From: Hermatobates lingyangjiaoensis | Lineage: Eukaryota > Arthropoda > Insecta > Hemiptera > Hermatobatidae | DNA: 64,000 nucleotides | Assembly (NCBI GenBank): GCA_026182355.1 | Contig: JAPFBL010000069.1 | Coordinates: forward strand, 806,001 to 870,000 | Reading direction: 5' to 3' | Shown here: positions 11,774-22,843 of the stretch, piece by piece | Numbering within the stretch: the first letter of the stretch is position 1 | Layout of the letters: every line of letters begins with the position of its first letter | Position numbers and translations under genes: made by a program | The notes under the pieces: model-generated | What the model was told of the DNA's origin: nothing | Database searches by the model: none | Seen by the model: the letters and a program-made list of their open reading frames with translations, nothing else

Positions 11774-12019
11774 CATATTTCTCCTTACTTATTACTTAAA
11801 TATCTCTTCTCTGATTTAAAATGCTGAAAAAAGTTTTTTCATTTAATAATAAAAACACGTTTAATAATAAATGACATTGTTCTTCCATGTCATAAATCAC
11901 TCCCTATCCTTGCTCGGAATCTTCACTTTGATATAATTTTTTTCCAGTCGTAATAACTTTGATATTACCTGCGTTCAAGCATGTATGTGGAGACATTTCC
12001 GCTTATTTATATTATACAA

Positions 12020-12345
12020 ATATATATAAATAAAAGAAAGGTTTTGTCTGCACAATGTTTAGAACTGACTCATTTCAAGTCATCTTTATGTTTTATACAT
12101 TTGAGAAACCGAATTCACACATAGAAAAACTTCTGTCAGTTTGTTTGTCCAAACATTTTGTCAGAAGTAAATTTAGCCATAGCAATCGAAAACTTAGACA
12201 GTTGATGTACGTGTCTAACTTTAAAGCTATGATTTGAATAGATTGGAAATTCAACTTAGAAGTAAAGTTATGGACTTTTAAGCTGTGTTTGGCTAGCTTC
12301 ATAGGTATACAGGTATATAGCTAAAAAAAAATAGACAGGTATTTT
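12020..12345 (-). repeat. Dispersed repeat C, copy 3 (inverted)
   Basis: Reverse complement of 285-620. The shared end is AAAGAAAGGTTTTGTCTG at the left; the right part contains GTATACAGGTATATAGCTA. Open frames over it on both strands are chance frames in a repeat. Confidence 0.65.
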
Positions 12346-12406
12346 TAAGTGCCTACTACTGTAGCATGTAGGTATTGTTAGTTGATTTTAATTTTGTTTA
12401 CGTTTA

Positions 12407-12740
12407 TCATAATTTGCACGCTTTAAAAATGTGAGTCTTGCCTACCAACGTACTTAACAAGTATGCCTTGAACTCAGTATCCAAAATCTGCAAAACGTAA
12501 ATGACGTATTTCACGAATGAAGCTGCGGTATGAATTTGACTTGCTGGAACGTTGTCAGACAACTGACTGGTTTTGCTTATTTTTTCCGACCTGATGGAGT
12601 CCTTGACTGAGAAGGTGATGGTAATGGGTTTGCGAGACAATCATGTGACAGCATGTTGTGTTTAAAAGCGCTGACCTCAGTAGATACAATTTCTGTTCCC
12701 CCCGGCTTATCACACTGGTTATCTTACATGTAGTCAGCAA
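12407..12740 (-). other. Possible exon remnant, unidentified
   Basis: This ~330-bp patch is richer in G+C than its surroundings. On the minus strand the frame from 12723 to the stop at 12577-12579 is open for 48 codons and would read a serine/proline-rich C-terminus ending PSPSQSRTPSGRKK. A second minus frame (12640-12407, 77 codons) overlaps it. Only one could be real. No family was recognised. Weak splice-acceptor candidates lie near 12724-12728, but the polypyrimidine tract is poor. It may be a last exon, a retropseudogene scrap or chance. Confidence 0.2.
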
Positions 12741-12975
12741 GTTGACTAGAATTGTTTATCTAAACGAAATCACACTGCTTGTATACTTGTGTAAAAAGAG
12801 TGATACAATCAAGGGAGGGAGGAGCACATCATCCACACTTTCATATAACCAATGGAATTTACGTAATACTTAATCAATCATAGATCAAAGTAAATTACGT
12901 GAGAAATTATTGTTAGAAGTTAGTTACAAGGACAGATAAATAAAATTAAAGTATTCATCAAACTAGGCTAAAACA

Positions 12976-13320
12976 AGATATACACCTAGGTTAGGTTAGG
13001 TTGCAGTGGCAGTCCCACAAGGGAACACACGTAGGCCGAGCATTGGCCCTTTGTGATACCACACAATGAAGATTGATTCTACAGTGGGAGTCCTAAATGT
13101 TGCCTAACTCAAATGTATTTAGAGTAGAGATCTTTAACGAGTACCTGATATAGTACAGGCTCGGGACCGACGGTTTAATGTCCTTCTCTGAGGGACGACG
13201 CGCTCAGATTTATTCACCTCCCGCGTGAATAAATCGAGGGCCATGTGAGGATCGAACCCTGGTCAGTTCAGAGGCGAGCACGGAACCACTGAGCTAGCCT
13301 GGCCCCCAGATATACACCTA
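12976..13320 (-). mobile_element. tRNA-derived SINE with CCTAA tail and 13-bp TSD, copy 4
   Basis: A full-length element on the minus strand at 12989-13307, flanked by perfect direct repeats AGATATACACCTA at 12976-12988 and 13308-13320. The head is at the right (complement of GAGCTAGCCTGGCCCCC; B-box complement GATCGAACCCTGG). The tail at the left reads GGTTAGGTTAGGTTGCAGTG on the plus strand. It is close to the copy at 43090, so both are fairly young. In the sense direction the 3' duplication begins with TAG. Confidence 0.93.
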
Positions 13321-13889
13321 ACATTGAAGAAACAATGGTGTTATAAATGCCTACAAACTCCTCTTAGATTTGCATGTCTTTCCAAAGCAATATCCACAGA
13401 CTTATAAAAACATCCTGCTGCAGGGTTCACTTCACCCTCCTCTTTTCTGCAAATTATTATTTTGCCAAAGCTTAAAGATACAATTTAATTATTATAGACG
13501 ATTATAGCAAACTGTCTTTCGTCGAATATTTTAAAACTAATTCATTTTAAAATATTATTAATGGTGGGGGGGGGGGGGTTGATACATATATTCAAAACAC
13601 TTGGTAGGATAAAAAAAACAACTAATATATTCATCAAGTTAATTAGAATAAGTACACCACTCAGTTACAGAAATAACTGAATGTATTACATTGAAAATAT
13701 ATATAATATATATATATGTCGAAACAAGTTGAAGAATAAATTCAATGAAAAGAAATATGGAGAGTTAATTCATGAGATAAGAAACCCAGAGGTAAAAAAG
13801 AGTTTTAGAAATTAGAAACATTTTCGAACAAATTAAATAGTGTGAAATCGGACATTCATTTTTTAAACGCATATATATATATATATATA
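13321..13889. other. Unassigned, with G15 run and TA tract
   Basis: A run of about 15 G lies at 13564-13578. A TA tract sits at 13698-13718 and another at 13868-13890, the latter directly abutting the PLE fragment. No gene was seen. Confidence 0.5.
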
Positions 13890-13890
13890 T

Positions 13891-14484
13891 GCCAAACAAT
13901 CTTTGATGTCATCTGTAAGTGAGGAACGTTTTTCAAGAAGGAATTTGCTGGTGGTTCCCTACAGCCCATGTTTAAAAGACATTCCATATTTGTTGAAAAA
14001 GCTAGATATCTCAGTTACATTTAGTAGTGGTGGTAATTTGTCAAATAGACTTGTCCATAACTCTAAAAGAAGCCGAAAAAACTGTTGTGTATACAGAATT
14101 CCTTGCAAGGATTGCGAGTTGGCTTATATTGGATAGACGGGAAAAGGAATGGATACAAGGATTAAGCAACATCAGTATTCAGTTAGAAGACAAGATGATA
14201 AAAGTGCCTTGTTCATACACATTAGAGACAAAAATCACATAATTAACTGGAAAGAAGCAAAGGAGTTGGTTTTTATGTCATGTGAAAGAAGAAGAAACAT
14301 TGTTGAAAGCGCCCTCATAAAAGACTTTTCTAAGAACTTGGTCAACACTAGTCCAGGCCTTTTTAAATTAGATGAATTTCTAATTGAAGGAATTATCAAA
14401 CAAATCAAGACTATTTCAACAGTTATAGGGAAAAATACTGTCAATGATGCCAATCTTACTCCTTCTTTAAATCAAAATTCATAA
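13891..14484 (+). pseudogene. Penelope-like element: C-terminal linker and GIY-YIG endonuclease, one in-frame stop
   Basis: The reading frame from about 13903 to the stop at 14482-14484 is continuous except for one TAG at 14134-14136. The first ~65 residues resemble the PLE linker. They are followed by the GIY-YIG signature, VYRIPCKDC then AYIG, with the internal stop falling right after YIG where other PLEs have QTG. A second half has HIRDKNHIINW and a conserved R/E segment (CERRRNIVESALI), as in GIY-YIG nucleases of PLEs. In the family this domain nicks the target, and the missing upstream reverse transcriptase copies the RNA. The fragment is 5'-truncated at a TA tract and ends before another TA tract at 14578. 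A single CAG-to-TAG change suggests recent loss. Confidence 0.88.
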
Positions 14485-14510
14485 CCTGTTTACAACTTGT
14501 ATTCACTTGC

Positions 14511-14545
14511 TCTCTGACGACGTGAAAACGAAAGGCCTTAGAGCG
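14511..14545 (+). ncRNA. Hammerhead-like motif after the PLE frame
   Basis: CTCTGACGACGTGAAAACGA then AAGGCCTTAGAGC lies 27 bp after the PLE stop codon. It combines CTGACGA (fits CTGANGA), a small hairpin GT-GAAA-AC and GAAA, followed by a possible stem. PLEs are known to carry hammerhead ribozyme motifs. Relative to the canonical core there is one extra base between CTGANGA and the stem, so activity is uncertain. Confidence 0.4.
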
Positions 14546-14577
14546 ACTATCTTCTCTAATTTGTGGTGAGTTACCTG

Positions 14578-14583
14578 AATATA

Positions 14584-14632
<49 letters not shown>
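14578..14632. repeat. (TA)n microsatellite
   Basis: TA repeat separating the PLE 3' end from foldback F6. Confidence 0.95.
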
Positions 14633-14850
14633 ATCAATGATCAAACCACAATAAGAAATGGGAAAACAAGACTAAGATCTTTCAACCGTAACAAGCGGTC
14701 TTCGTCAGAGTCAAAAACCCAACGTGGGTTGGGTTTTTGACTCTGACGAAGACCGCTTGTTACAGTTGAAAGATCTTAGTCTTGTTTTCCCATTTCTTAT
14801 TGTGGTTTGATCATTGATTGTTGTTTCACGTGTTTATGTGAAATCTTTTT
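14633..14850. mobile_element. Foldback element F6
   Basis: Nearly perfect ~100-bp inverted arms meet at AACCCAACGTGGGTTGGGTT with essentially no spacer. Each arm, read outward from the centre, has TTTTTGACTCTGACGAAGAC, CGCTTGTTAC, (A/C)GGTTGAAAGATCTTAGTC, TTGTTTTCCCATTTCTTATT and GTGGTTTGATCATTGA. The right arm extends further to TTTCACGTGTTTATGTGAAA. TA tracts flank it. The CTGACGA - hairpin - GAAA motif is present once per arm. Confidence 0.88.
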
Positions 14851-14887
14851 ATATATATATATAATATATATTATATATTATATATAT

Positions 14888-15130
14888 AAAGATTTCACAT
14901 AACACGTGAAATAACAATCAATGATCAAACCACAATAAGAAAATGGGAAAACAAGACTAAGATCTTTCAACTGTAACAAGCGGTCTTCGTCAGAGTCAAA
15001 ATCCCAACTGACTTTTTGACTCTGACGAAGACCGCTTGTTACGGTTGAAAGATCTTAGTCTTATTTTCCCATTTCTTACTGTGGTTTGATCATTGATTGT
15101 TGTTTCACGTGTTTGATGTGAAATCATTTT
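14888..15130. mobile_element. Foldback element F7
   Basis: A second copy adjacent to F6, with both arms full length including the outer TTTCAC...GTGAAA palindrome. The centre is a slightly longer loop near CCCAACTGACTTTTTG (about 15002). The two arms differ from each other by only a few bases. A TA tract lies on the left, TATA-containing sequence on the right. Confidence 0.88.
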
Positions 15131-16211
15131 ATACCAGTATATAAAACAAAATAAAACTTCTGAAATTCTTTATTATGTTTAGCCTGTGCAAAGGCAAATA
15201 GGCTAGAAGTTTGAAATACTTATATGTAAGTATGTAGGAATTTTTCCAATTTTCCTACTCCCGAAAATATTAAAAAAACCAACAAATCTTTCAAAGACGT
15301 CTACAAAGCTCTAATTGGGATTTTCATACAGTTTTGTTTAAATGTATTTCATGTAAATTTAAATTATTTCTTTAAACCATTTCTATGTAATATTTGAAAA
15401 ATTAATTAAATTTCTAATTATTTTACTTATTAGGTCTAAATAAAGAAGATATATAGCGATGATGTCTAGACTGAGATGAACTAAAGACAAAATTGAATCA
15501 TAGAAGTGAAATCGGAAATAATAGATAAACGATAAGGCAGTAAAGTTCTTTAGTTTAGATACTGGGACAATTATGAATTCTTTAACACGGAGAGTACTTC
15601 AAAATATTTGAATGAATGCATGTATGGTGGTTAGGTCATATTTGGTTAAAAATAGTCTTTGAAGGGAAAAGTGCAACACACTGCAAAAACCGCCTCATTA
15701 CATTAGGGAGCCAATCATTTTTACGTACTTAGCACATTATAAAATATATTCTATATATATATATGACAAAACTAAGCATTAAACTGTTATAAAAGAATCA
15801 TTCAATAATAAATTCAAAATATCTGACGTATTCTATATTTCAATTAAAAGAAGACCACTATTAGTTACAAATACGAATTTATAACATCTACTTACTGATA
15901 ACTAGTTCGATTTTTCAGAACCTCGATTATTGTTTTACCAGATTATTACAAACATAAATATAAATTCACCTAAGAATAATGATATAGTTTTGTTTAAATA
16001 CTTTAGGTATGAAAATATTTAGACTTCTACACCAATGACATCAGTATGACTAATGCAATAAATGATTTTAAACATGATATCCGTATGAAGAAGAAAAACT
16101 TCTTTTGAAACTTTTTATATTTTTATTGTCTGCCTTCATTACCTCCCTCTTATGCTTATTTTATGCTTCTCTGTAACCGTTGTAAGCTCTTTTAGATATA
16201 ATTAATACTCG
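15131..16211. other. AT-rich sequence, nothing recognised
   Basis: No gene. A TA tract sits at 15752-15764. The last ~40 bp before 16212 (CTGTAACCGTTGTAAGCTC) loosely resemble the PLE 3' untranslated sequence at 14485-14510. Confidence 0.45.
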
Positions 16212-16245
16212 ATCTCTGATGACACAGAGTGAAAGGCCTAAGAAA
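16212..16245 (+). ncRNA. Hammerhead-like motif
   Basis: ATCTCTGATGACACAGAGTG then AAAGGCCTAAG: CTGATGA, a CAC-AGA-GTG hairpin overlapping GAAA, and GGCCTAAG as at 14531. Probably the 3' tip of a decayed PLE. Confidence 0.4.
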
Positions 16246-16554
16246 TTTTTTTTTCATATTTCTTGTTGCATTTGTTTTATTGATTTCCATCACGTATGTA
16301 TACGTACATATTTGGGAAATTAGGAAACAGTTCATTCTTCTTTAATATTTATTTTATAATAAACCACCATATATATTTCTTTAAACCATTTCTGTGCTCC
16401 CAGCACTTCTTCTTTTTACACTAAAGTCTTCAATGTGTATAACGTTTTACTTATATTATTCGCTACCATATGTTACAATTCTTCCCAAATTATCCTCAAT
16501 GTGAAGAATTAGTGTAACATTCCAATTTTTTCTACATTTTAAAATATTCAAACT
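16246..16554. other. AT-rich sequence, nothing recognised
   Basis: No recognisable feature. Confidence 0.5.
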
Positions 16555-17393
16555 TTTTTTACTTTACTATTAGTAAAGTATAGTGATCGTGAAAAAATTC
16601 GATCTCGCGATTTTGACGGAATTACATGTTTTGAGGTCCCAGAAGTAGTTTCATGAAGTTTTTACGATGATGTCTGTGTGTGTGTGGGTGGGTGGGTGGG
16701 TGGGTGGGTGGGTGGGTGAGTGAGTGTGTTAGCATTGCTTGTTACCACGCTACGGTCCAGAATCTTTGATGGATCAAGTTGATATTTTACACAAAAATGG
16801 GCCCCATAGGGAGGAAGATCCCTATTGTTTGGGAAGAATTATGCATAATGGGAAAGTCACTTTTTTTGCCAAAAACCGTTTTTTTTAAAGATTTATTTCT
16901 CCTAAACTGATAACCCTAGAGTTTTGAAATTTTGACATTATCTTTGAGGATACAAATGGAACAAACAAAAAATATATTCAGAATTTTAAATCAACAGGAA
17001 ATATTTTTTTTTCAATAAAATGTACAAATTTTGACTTATAATTCAATCTCAAACCTTGTGAGAGCGATACAAGCCATACTGTTTGACGGACAAAAATGAA
17101 ACTATGCCTATGAAGAGAACATTATGTGTAGAATGAATTGAGATAATTTTTTTTAAAATTACAATCGCTAAAGGGGCGTTACAGTACGATTTCTGTTTTC
17201 AGAAAATGTTTTTTTGACGCTAAACGGCTCATTAAAAAATAACGAAAATTTGACCAAAAATGGAACAAAAAATTAGCAATTCATAAAAAAGAAATCATGA
17301 AGTTTCAATTATATAAAACTGTAATAACGCTATAAAAACTGTTTGTTTATCTTAGACTAAGAGATCACCTGCTATACTTGTCGAATTTTTTAT
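16555..17393 (+). repeat. Composite repeat, module A copy 1
   Basis: Starts at TACTTTACTATTAGTAAAGT, a near-palindrome, followed by ATAGTGATCGTGAAAAAATT. It then has a TG/GGGT microsatellite (16675-16720), GATCAAGTTGATATTTTACA and AGGAAGATCCCTATTGTTTG, and ends with AGAGATCACCTGCTATACTT. It is followed directly by copy 2 in the same orientation, ~95% identical by eye. All frames are stop-rich, so it is not coding. The family is unknown to me. Confidence 0.88.
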
Positions 17394-18219
17394 ATTTTTA
17401 CTTTACTATAAGTAAAGTATAGTGATCGTGAAAAACTTCGATCTCGAGATTTTGACGGAATTACATGTTTTGAGGTCCCAGAAGTCGTTTTATGACGTTT
17501 TTACGATGATGTCTGTGTGTGTGTGGGTGGGTGGGTGGGTGGGTGGGTGGGTGAGTGTGTTAGCAGTGCTTGTTACCACGCTACGGTCCAGAATCTTTGA
17601 TGGATCAAGTTGATATTTTACACAAAAATGGGCCCCATAGGGAGGAAGATCCCTATTGTTTGGGAAGAATTATGCATAATGGGAAAGTCACTTTTTTTGC
17701 CAAAAACCGTATTTTTTTAAAGATTTATTTCTCCTAAACTGATAACCCTAGAGTTTTGAAATTTTGACATTATCTTTGAGGTTACAAATGGAACAAACAA
17801 AAAATATATTCAAAATTTTAAATCAACAGGAAATATTTTTTTTTTAATAAAATGTAAAAATTTTGGCTTAGAATTCAATCTCAAACCTTGTGAGAGCGAT
17901 ACAAGCCATACTGTTTGACAAGAATGAAACTATACCTACAAATAGAACATTATATGGCGAATGAGTTGAGATATTTTTTTTTGGAATTACTTTCGCTAAA
18001 GGGGCGTTACAGTACGATTTGTGTTTTCAGAAAATGATTTTTTGACGCTAAACGGCTCGTTAAAAAAAAATCAAAATTTGACCAAAAATGGAACAAACAA
18101 TCAGCAGTTCATAAAAAAAAATCATGAAGTTTCAATTACGGGAAAGAGCAATAACGATATAAAAACTGTTTGTTTATTCTAGACTAAGAGATCACCTGCT
18201 ATACTTGTCGAATTTTTTG
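17394..18219 (+). repeat. Composite repeat, module A copy 2
   Basis: Tandem to copy 1 with a shorter GGGT array (17514-17555). Module B follows without a gap. Confidence 0.88.
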
Positions 18220-19028
18220 TATTTTTTTACATTGTTTACATTGACTTAGAAATTTTTTGAGCGAATCCACTGAGATGAAATTGATGTTTCTAATGGAAAA
18301 ATTAAAATATATTATTGACTTATAAGAGATGTAAGAGGAATAATATTGTGCAGGTAAATGATAACACTCATTAAAAAAAAAATTCGTATATATGTTATTT
18401 GACAAAGGGGATGGAAAATGATCTTATTAAATACTAAGAAGCCATAATATTACCAGTATAATAATTCTCTTAAAAACCAAAAATGTAAAAGATAATTCAA
18501 AATATAAATCTTTCGTTTAAAGATTAATAACTGTAATTATCGTACATCTTTAATTAACAAATCACCTTAAAACAACATTTTCTTCCCTGTTTAAGATGTT
18601 TTTCAGAGAAAAAAAGGGTATTTTACAGTTTCAAATTTGAAAATTTTACATTAATATTCAATGTAGAAGGATGTCAAGTAAACGATGTAAGAAATCTACT
18701 GGCTATTTGAACAATAGCCATGTTCTCTTGTAGGATAATATTTCGTTTCAAGAAATGTTCACATTGGTTTTTCAAAAATGTTATTACTGCTGTAGTTATA
18801 CTAATGGAATTATTTGCAAATAATAAATTATTTGTGATGTACAAAAATAAGCTTATAAATTGATATGTCCTTCAATCACTATCTGTACTACCACACGAAT
18901 GCAATGCTAATAATTATATCCCATTTAGATATTTATGTTATGCTTAAATAATACGTTATGTTTTATATACTCAAGAAATTTGAGATTGAGTTACTTATAG
19001 TAAAGTAGAGTGTAGGCCACTCCAGATT
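18220..19028 (+). repeat. Composite repeat, module B copy 1
   Basis: Begins TACATTGTTTACATTGACTT and ends CTTATAGTAAAGTAGAGTGT then AGGCCACTCCAGA. The end echoes the AGTAAAGTATAGTG at the start of module A, so an A+B unit has similar sequence at both termini in direct orientation. A+B order recurs at 22158-23629, suggesting A and B together form one ~1.6-kb element. No conserved frame. Confidence 0.85.
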
Positions 19029-20260
19029 TTTTTTCATTGTTTACATTGACTTTGAAATTTTTTGAGCGATTTTACTGAGATAAAATTGATATTTATAAAG
19101 GAAGAATTTAAATTGTCTATTGACTTATATAAGATGTAAGAGGAATAATATTGTTACATGTAAAAAAATCACCGGCAATAAAACATAAATAAATTACCTT
19201 TGTCTTCCATGGCATGATGGATTTGTCTCATAAAATGCTTTAATAAATCTATATATTGCACTCTTGAGCAAAACTTAATATCAGTTACAATTACATTATA
19301 ATTGTGAATGTAGTACCTTTCCATGATATTGAAATGTAATGAATGGACTCTTTCCTCAAGAAAGAGGACTTATGTTTGTTGAGAAATATTCAGTTTTTTT
19401 TACAATTCTAGTCTAATAGTTCATATTTATTATTTTCAAAAATTAGAAGCTCCCAACTATAAAAGATTTAAATTATATTGAATAGCTGGCTTTGCTCCGA
19501 TTTGAGTATGTAAACTGACTAATTACTAATATATTTTTTCTCAATATACATTCATAGCAAACTTATAACAGAGTACAGGAGGCAAGAAAAGGATAAAACT
19601 CACTCAGAAAAAATTTGTATACATGTTATTTGACAAAGGGGAAGGAAAATGATTTTATTGAATACTAAGAAGCCATAAAATTGCCAGTATAATAATTCTT
19701 TAAAAGACCGAAAATGTAAAAGATAATTCAAAATTGAAATCTTTAGTTTAGAGATTAATAAATGTAATTATCGTACTACTTTAATTATAATTCATCTTAA
19801 AGCAACATTTTTTCTTCGATGTTTATGATGTTTTTCAGAGAAAATAAGGGTATTTTCCTGTTTTAAATTTGAAAATTTTACTTTAATATTCAATGTAGAA
19901 GGATGTCAAGTAAACGATGTAAGAAATCCACTGGCTATTTGAACAAAAGCCATGTTCTCTTGTAGGAGAATATTTCGTATCAAGAAATGTTCACTTTGGT
20001 TTTTCAAAAATGTTATTACTGCTGTAGTTATACTAATGAAATTATTTGCATCAGCTGTGTGATGTACCAAAATAAGCTTATATTATATTGATATGTCCTT
20101 CAATCACTATCTGTACTCTTTCAGGAATGAAAGACTAATAATCATATCCCATTTAGATGTTTACATTATGCTTAATTGAGACGTTATATATTATATACTC
20201 AAGAAATTTGATATTAAGTTACTTATAGTAAAGTTTAGTGAAGGCAACTCCAGATTTTTT
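19029..20260 (+). repeat. Composite repeat, module B copy 2 with ~430-bp insertion
   Basis: Matches copy 1 at both ends, but about 19155-19585 has no counterpart in copies 1 and 3. The inserted part is AT-rich, noncoding and unrecognised. The B match resumes at AACTCACTCAGAAAAAATT. Confidence 0.8.
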
Positions 20261-20785
20261 AATCAACCGTTTAGCGTCAAAAAAACATTTTCTGAAAACA
20301 GAAATCATACTTTAACGCCCCATTAGCGAATGTAATTTTGAAAAAAATATCTCAACTCATTCTACACATAATGATCTATTTATAGGCATAGTTTCATCTT
20401 GTCCGTCAAACAGTATGGCTTGTATCGCTCTCACAAGGTTTGAGATTGAAATATAAGTCAAAATTTGTACATTTTATTGAAAAAAAATATTTTCTGTTGT
20501 TTTAAAATTCTGAATGTATTTTTCATTTGTTCCATTTGTACCCTCAAAGATAATGTCAAAATTTCAAAGCTCTAGGGTTATCAGTTTAGGAGAAATAAAT
20601 GTTTAAAAAAAAACGGTTTTTGGCAAAAAAAGTGACTCTCCCTTCATGCATAATTCTTCCCAACCAATAGGGATCTTCTTCCTTATGGGGCCAATTTTTG
20701 TGTAAAATATCAACTTGATCCATCAAAGATTCGGGACCGTAGCGTGGTAACAAGCAATGCTAACACACTCACTCACCCACCCACC

Positions 20786-20849
<64 letters not shown>

Positions 20850-20966
20850 TCATCGAAAAAACTACATAAAACGACTTCTGGGACTTCAAAACATGTAATT
20901 CCGTCAAAATCTCGAGATCGATTTTTTTCACGATCACTATACTTTACTTATAGTAAAGTAAAAAGA
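20261..20966 (-). repeat. Composite repeat, module A copy 3 (inverted, truncated)
   Basis: Reverse complement of module A, from its start at the right (TACTTTACTTATAGTAAAGT) to the CGTTTAGCGTC segment at the left; the last ~170 bp of A are missing. It abuts the end of module B copy 2. The internal microsatellite is an expanded (CA)n tract at 20789-20845. Confidence 0.88.
20789..20845. repeat. (CA)n microsatellite in module A
   Basis: About 28 CA units replacing most of the GGGT array seen in other A copies. Confidence 0.95.
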
Positions 20967-22157
20967 AAGTAACCACCATAAATTAAGAATTTTAGAGACT
21001 ACATTAATCCTAAAAATTGAAGTACTCCTAAATATCCAAGTCGAAAAGAGAAGCTGTATTTTGAGTCTGTTTAATTTACATCAAGGGCATCCAGGAACCC
21101 TTGCAGGTAGTGACAGGGAGAGAGACCACTCACCTCACAGGATTAACGCCCAGCTTTTCATAATCTTTAAAGAAAGCAACCCCTTCTATCTTTTCTGTTT
21201 ATGTGTAATAAACCAGATAATTCATTCTAGAATTTATTTTTCGTCCTGTTGATGAATGTTGATCATTCGAAACATGTCAACTATAAGAGATGTACTTTAG
21301 TGTGTAGACAAAATAACGAGAGTGGTATTTAGAAAAATTTAGAAACTTTTGGTATCATTTAGAAAATTTGGTATCATTTTCAATAATAAATATACAAAGA
21401 ACCGTACTTTCGTGGGTAAATATTCAACATGTTGAATAGTGCCAAATAACATTTCCAAAGAAAATATTAGGAATAGGTGGATGTAAAAAAATGTCGTAAA
21501 AAAAAATGAAGAATAATATTACTATTCACTACTAATGAATTTTATGTGCTTTGCCATCAGTTTATCGAGTTAAAAACAGTTTTGTAAAAAACTTTTAGAA
21601 TATTCAACCTGAACTTACTTTTTTTACAAACGTATTGATTAAAGCTTTGAAAATAATATGGTAATTTAAGATTTGTTTAAAATCCTGATTATTTTAAACG
21701 AACGAAAAACTGAGATTGAATGTTTACCCAAGCTGCAGTACATGTCATGAAATTAAAAATAAGCGAAGGCTTTGTTTACTCTCTTCTGACTAGCTGTTAG
21801 ACCAAGCAGGGGTTATACATTACCTTTATGACTTGTCATGTTAAATCAATCATGCTTTGCACAGTATACTCTTTGATGATGACTTTTAATTAATATGCCA
21901 GGATGTTTTATTTTTAACGCTCAATGAGTTTTGTTGCGATGTAGTGCTTGGTTTCAGTCAAATAGCTCTACATTGAACAGTTCTTTTGCATATCATCATG
22001 CTATGAAGTGATAATGTTTGTCTTTGTTTTTGATAATGTTTGAGTGGACTCTCATTTTTCAATTGACCTGTTTCATTTGTGATATTTCTTTCCTGATATT
22101 GTCAGAATGTCAATAGCATGGTAGAATGGACGCGGACAGGGTGCCAAAGTTGAGTTG
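20967..22157. other. Unassigned sequence with one hammerhead-like motif
   Basis: No gene. At 21244-21285 the plus strand reads TCCTGTTGATGAATGTTGAT then CATTCGAAACATGTCAAC. It contains TTGATGA, a GAATG-CATTC hairpin and GAAAC, matching the motif on the minus strand at 50479-50516. This is probably a decayed PLE end. The remainder holds nothing recognised. Confidence 0.45.
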
Positions 22158-22843
22158 ACGGGTGGGTGGGTGGGTGGGTGAGTGTCTTAGCATTGCTTGT
22201 TACCACGCTACGGTCCAAAATCTTTGATGGATCAAGTTGATATTTTACAGAAAAATGGGCCCCATAAAGGTTAAGATCCCTATTGTTTGGGAAGAATTAT
22301 GCATGATGGGAAAGTCACTTTTTTTGCCAAAAACCGTTTTTTTTTAAACATTTATTTCTCCTAAACTGATAACTCTAGAGTTTTGAAATTTTGACATTAT
22401 CTTTGAGGTTACAAATGAAACAAACGAAAAATATATTCAAAATTTCAAAACAACGGAAATTTTTTTTTTCACTAAAATGTAAAAATTTTGAATTTTAATT
22501 CAATCTCAAACCTTGTGAGAGCAATACAAGCCATACTGTTTGACGGATCAAAATGAAACTATGCCTATAAATAGAACATTATGTGGACAATGAGGTGAGA
22601 TATTTTTTTCGAAATTACATTCGCTAAATTACAGTACGATTTCTGTTTTTAGAAAATGTTTTTTTGACGTGAAATGGCTCATTAAAAAAATAATGAAAAT
22701 TTGACCAAAAATGGAACAAAAAATTAGCAATTCATAAAAAAAAAATCATGAAACTTCAATTACGGGAAACAGCAATAACGCTATAAGAACTGTTTGTTTA
22801 TCCTAGACTAAGAGATCACCTTCTATACTTGTCGAATTTTTTA
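22158..22843 (+). repeat. Composite repeat, module A copy 4 (5'-truncated)
   Basis: Begins inside the GGGT array, so the first ~125 bp of A are lost. The remainder matches copies 1 and 2 and continues into module B. Confidence 0.87.

Noticed and set aside
12055..12302. Open frames on both strands as genes
   Set aside because: They lie inside dispersed repeat C and are not conserved in the other two copies.
13564..13578. G15 run as a quadruplex regulatory site
   Set aside because: A single homopolymer run gives no separate G tracts with loops and is more likely a slippage product.
20757..20972. Histidine/threonine-repeat open frame
   Set aside because: Produced by the CA microsatellite in module A.
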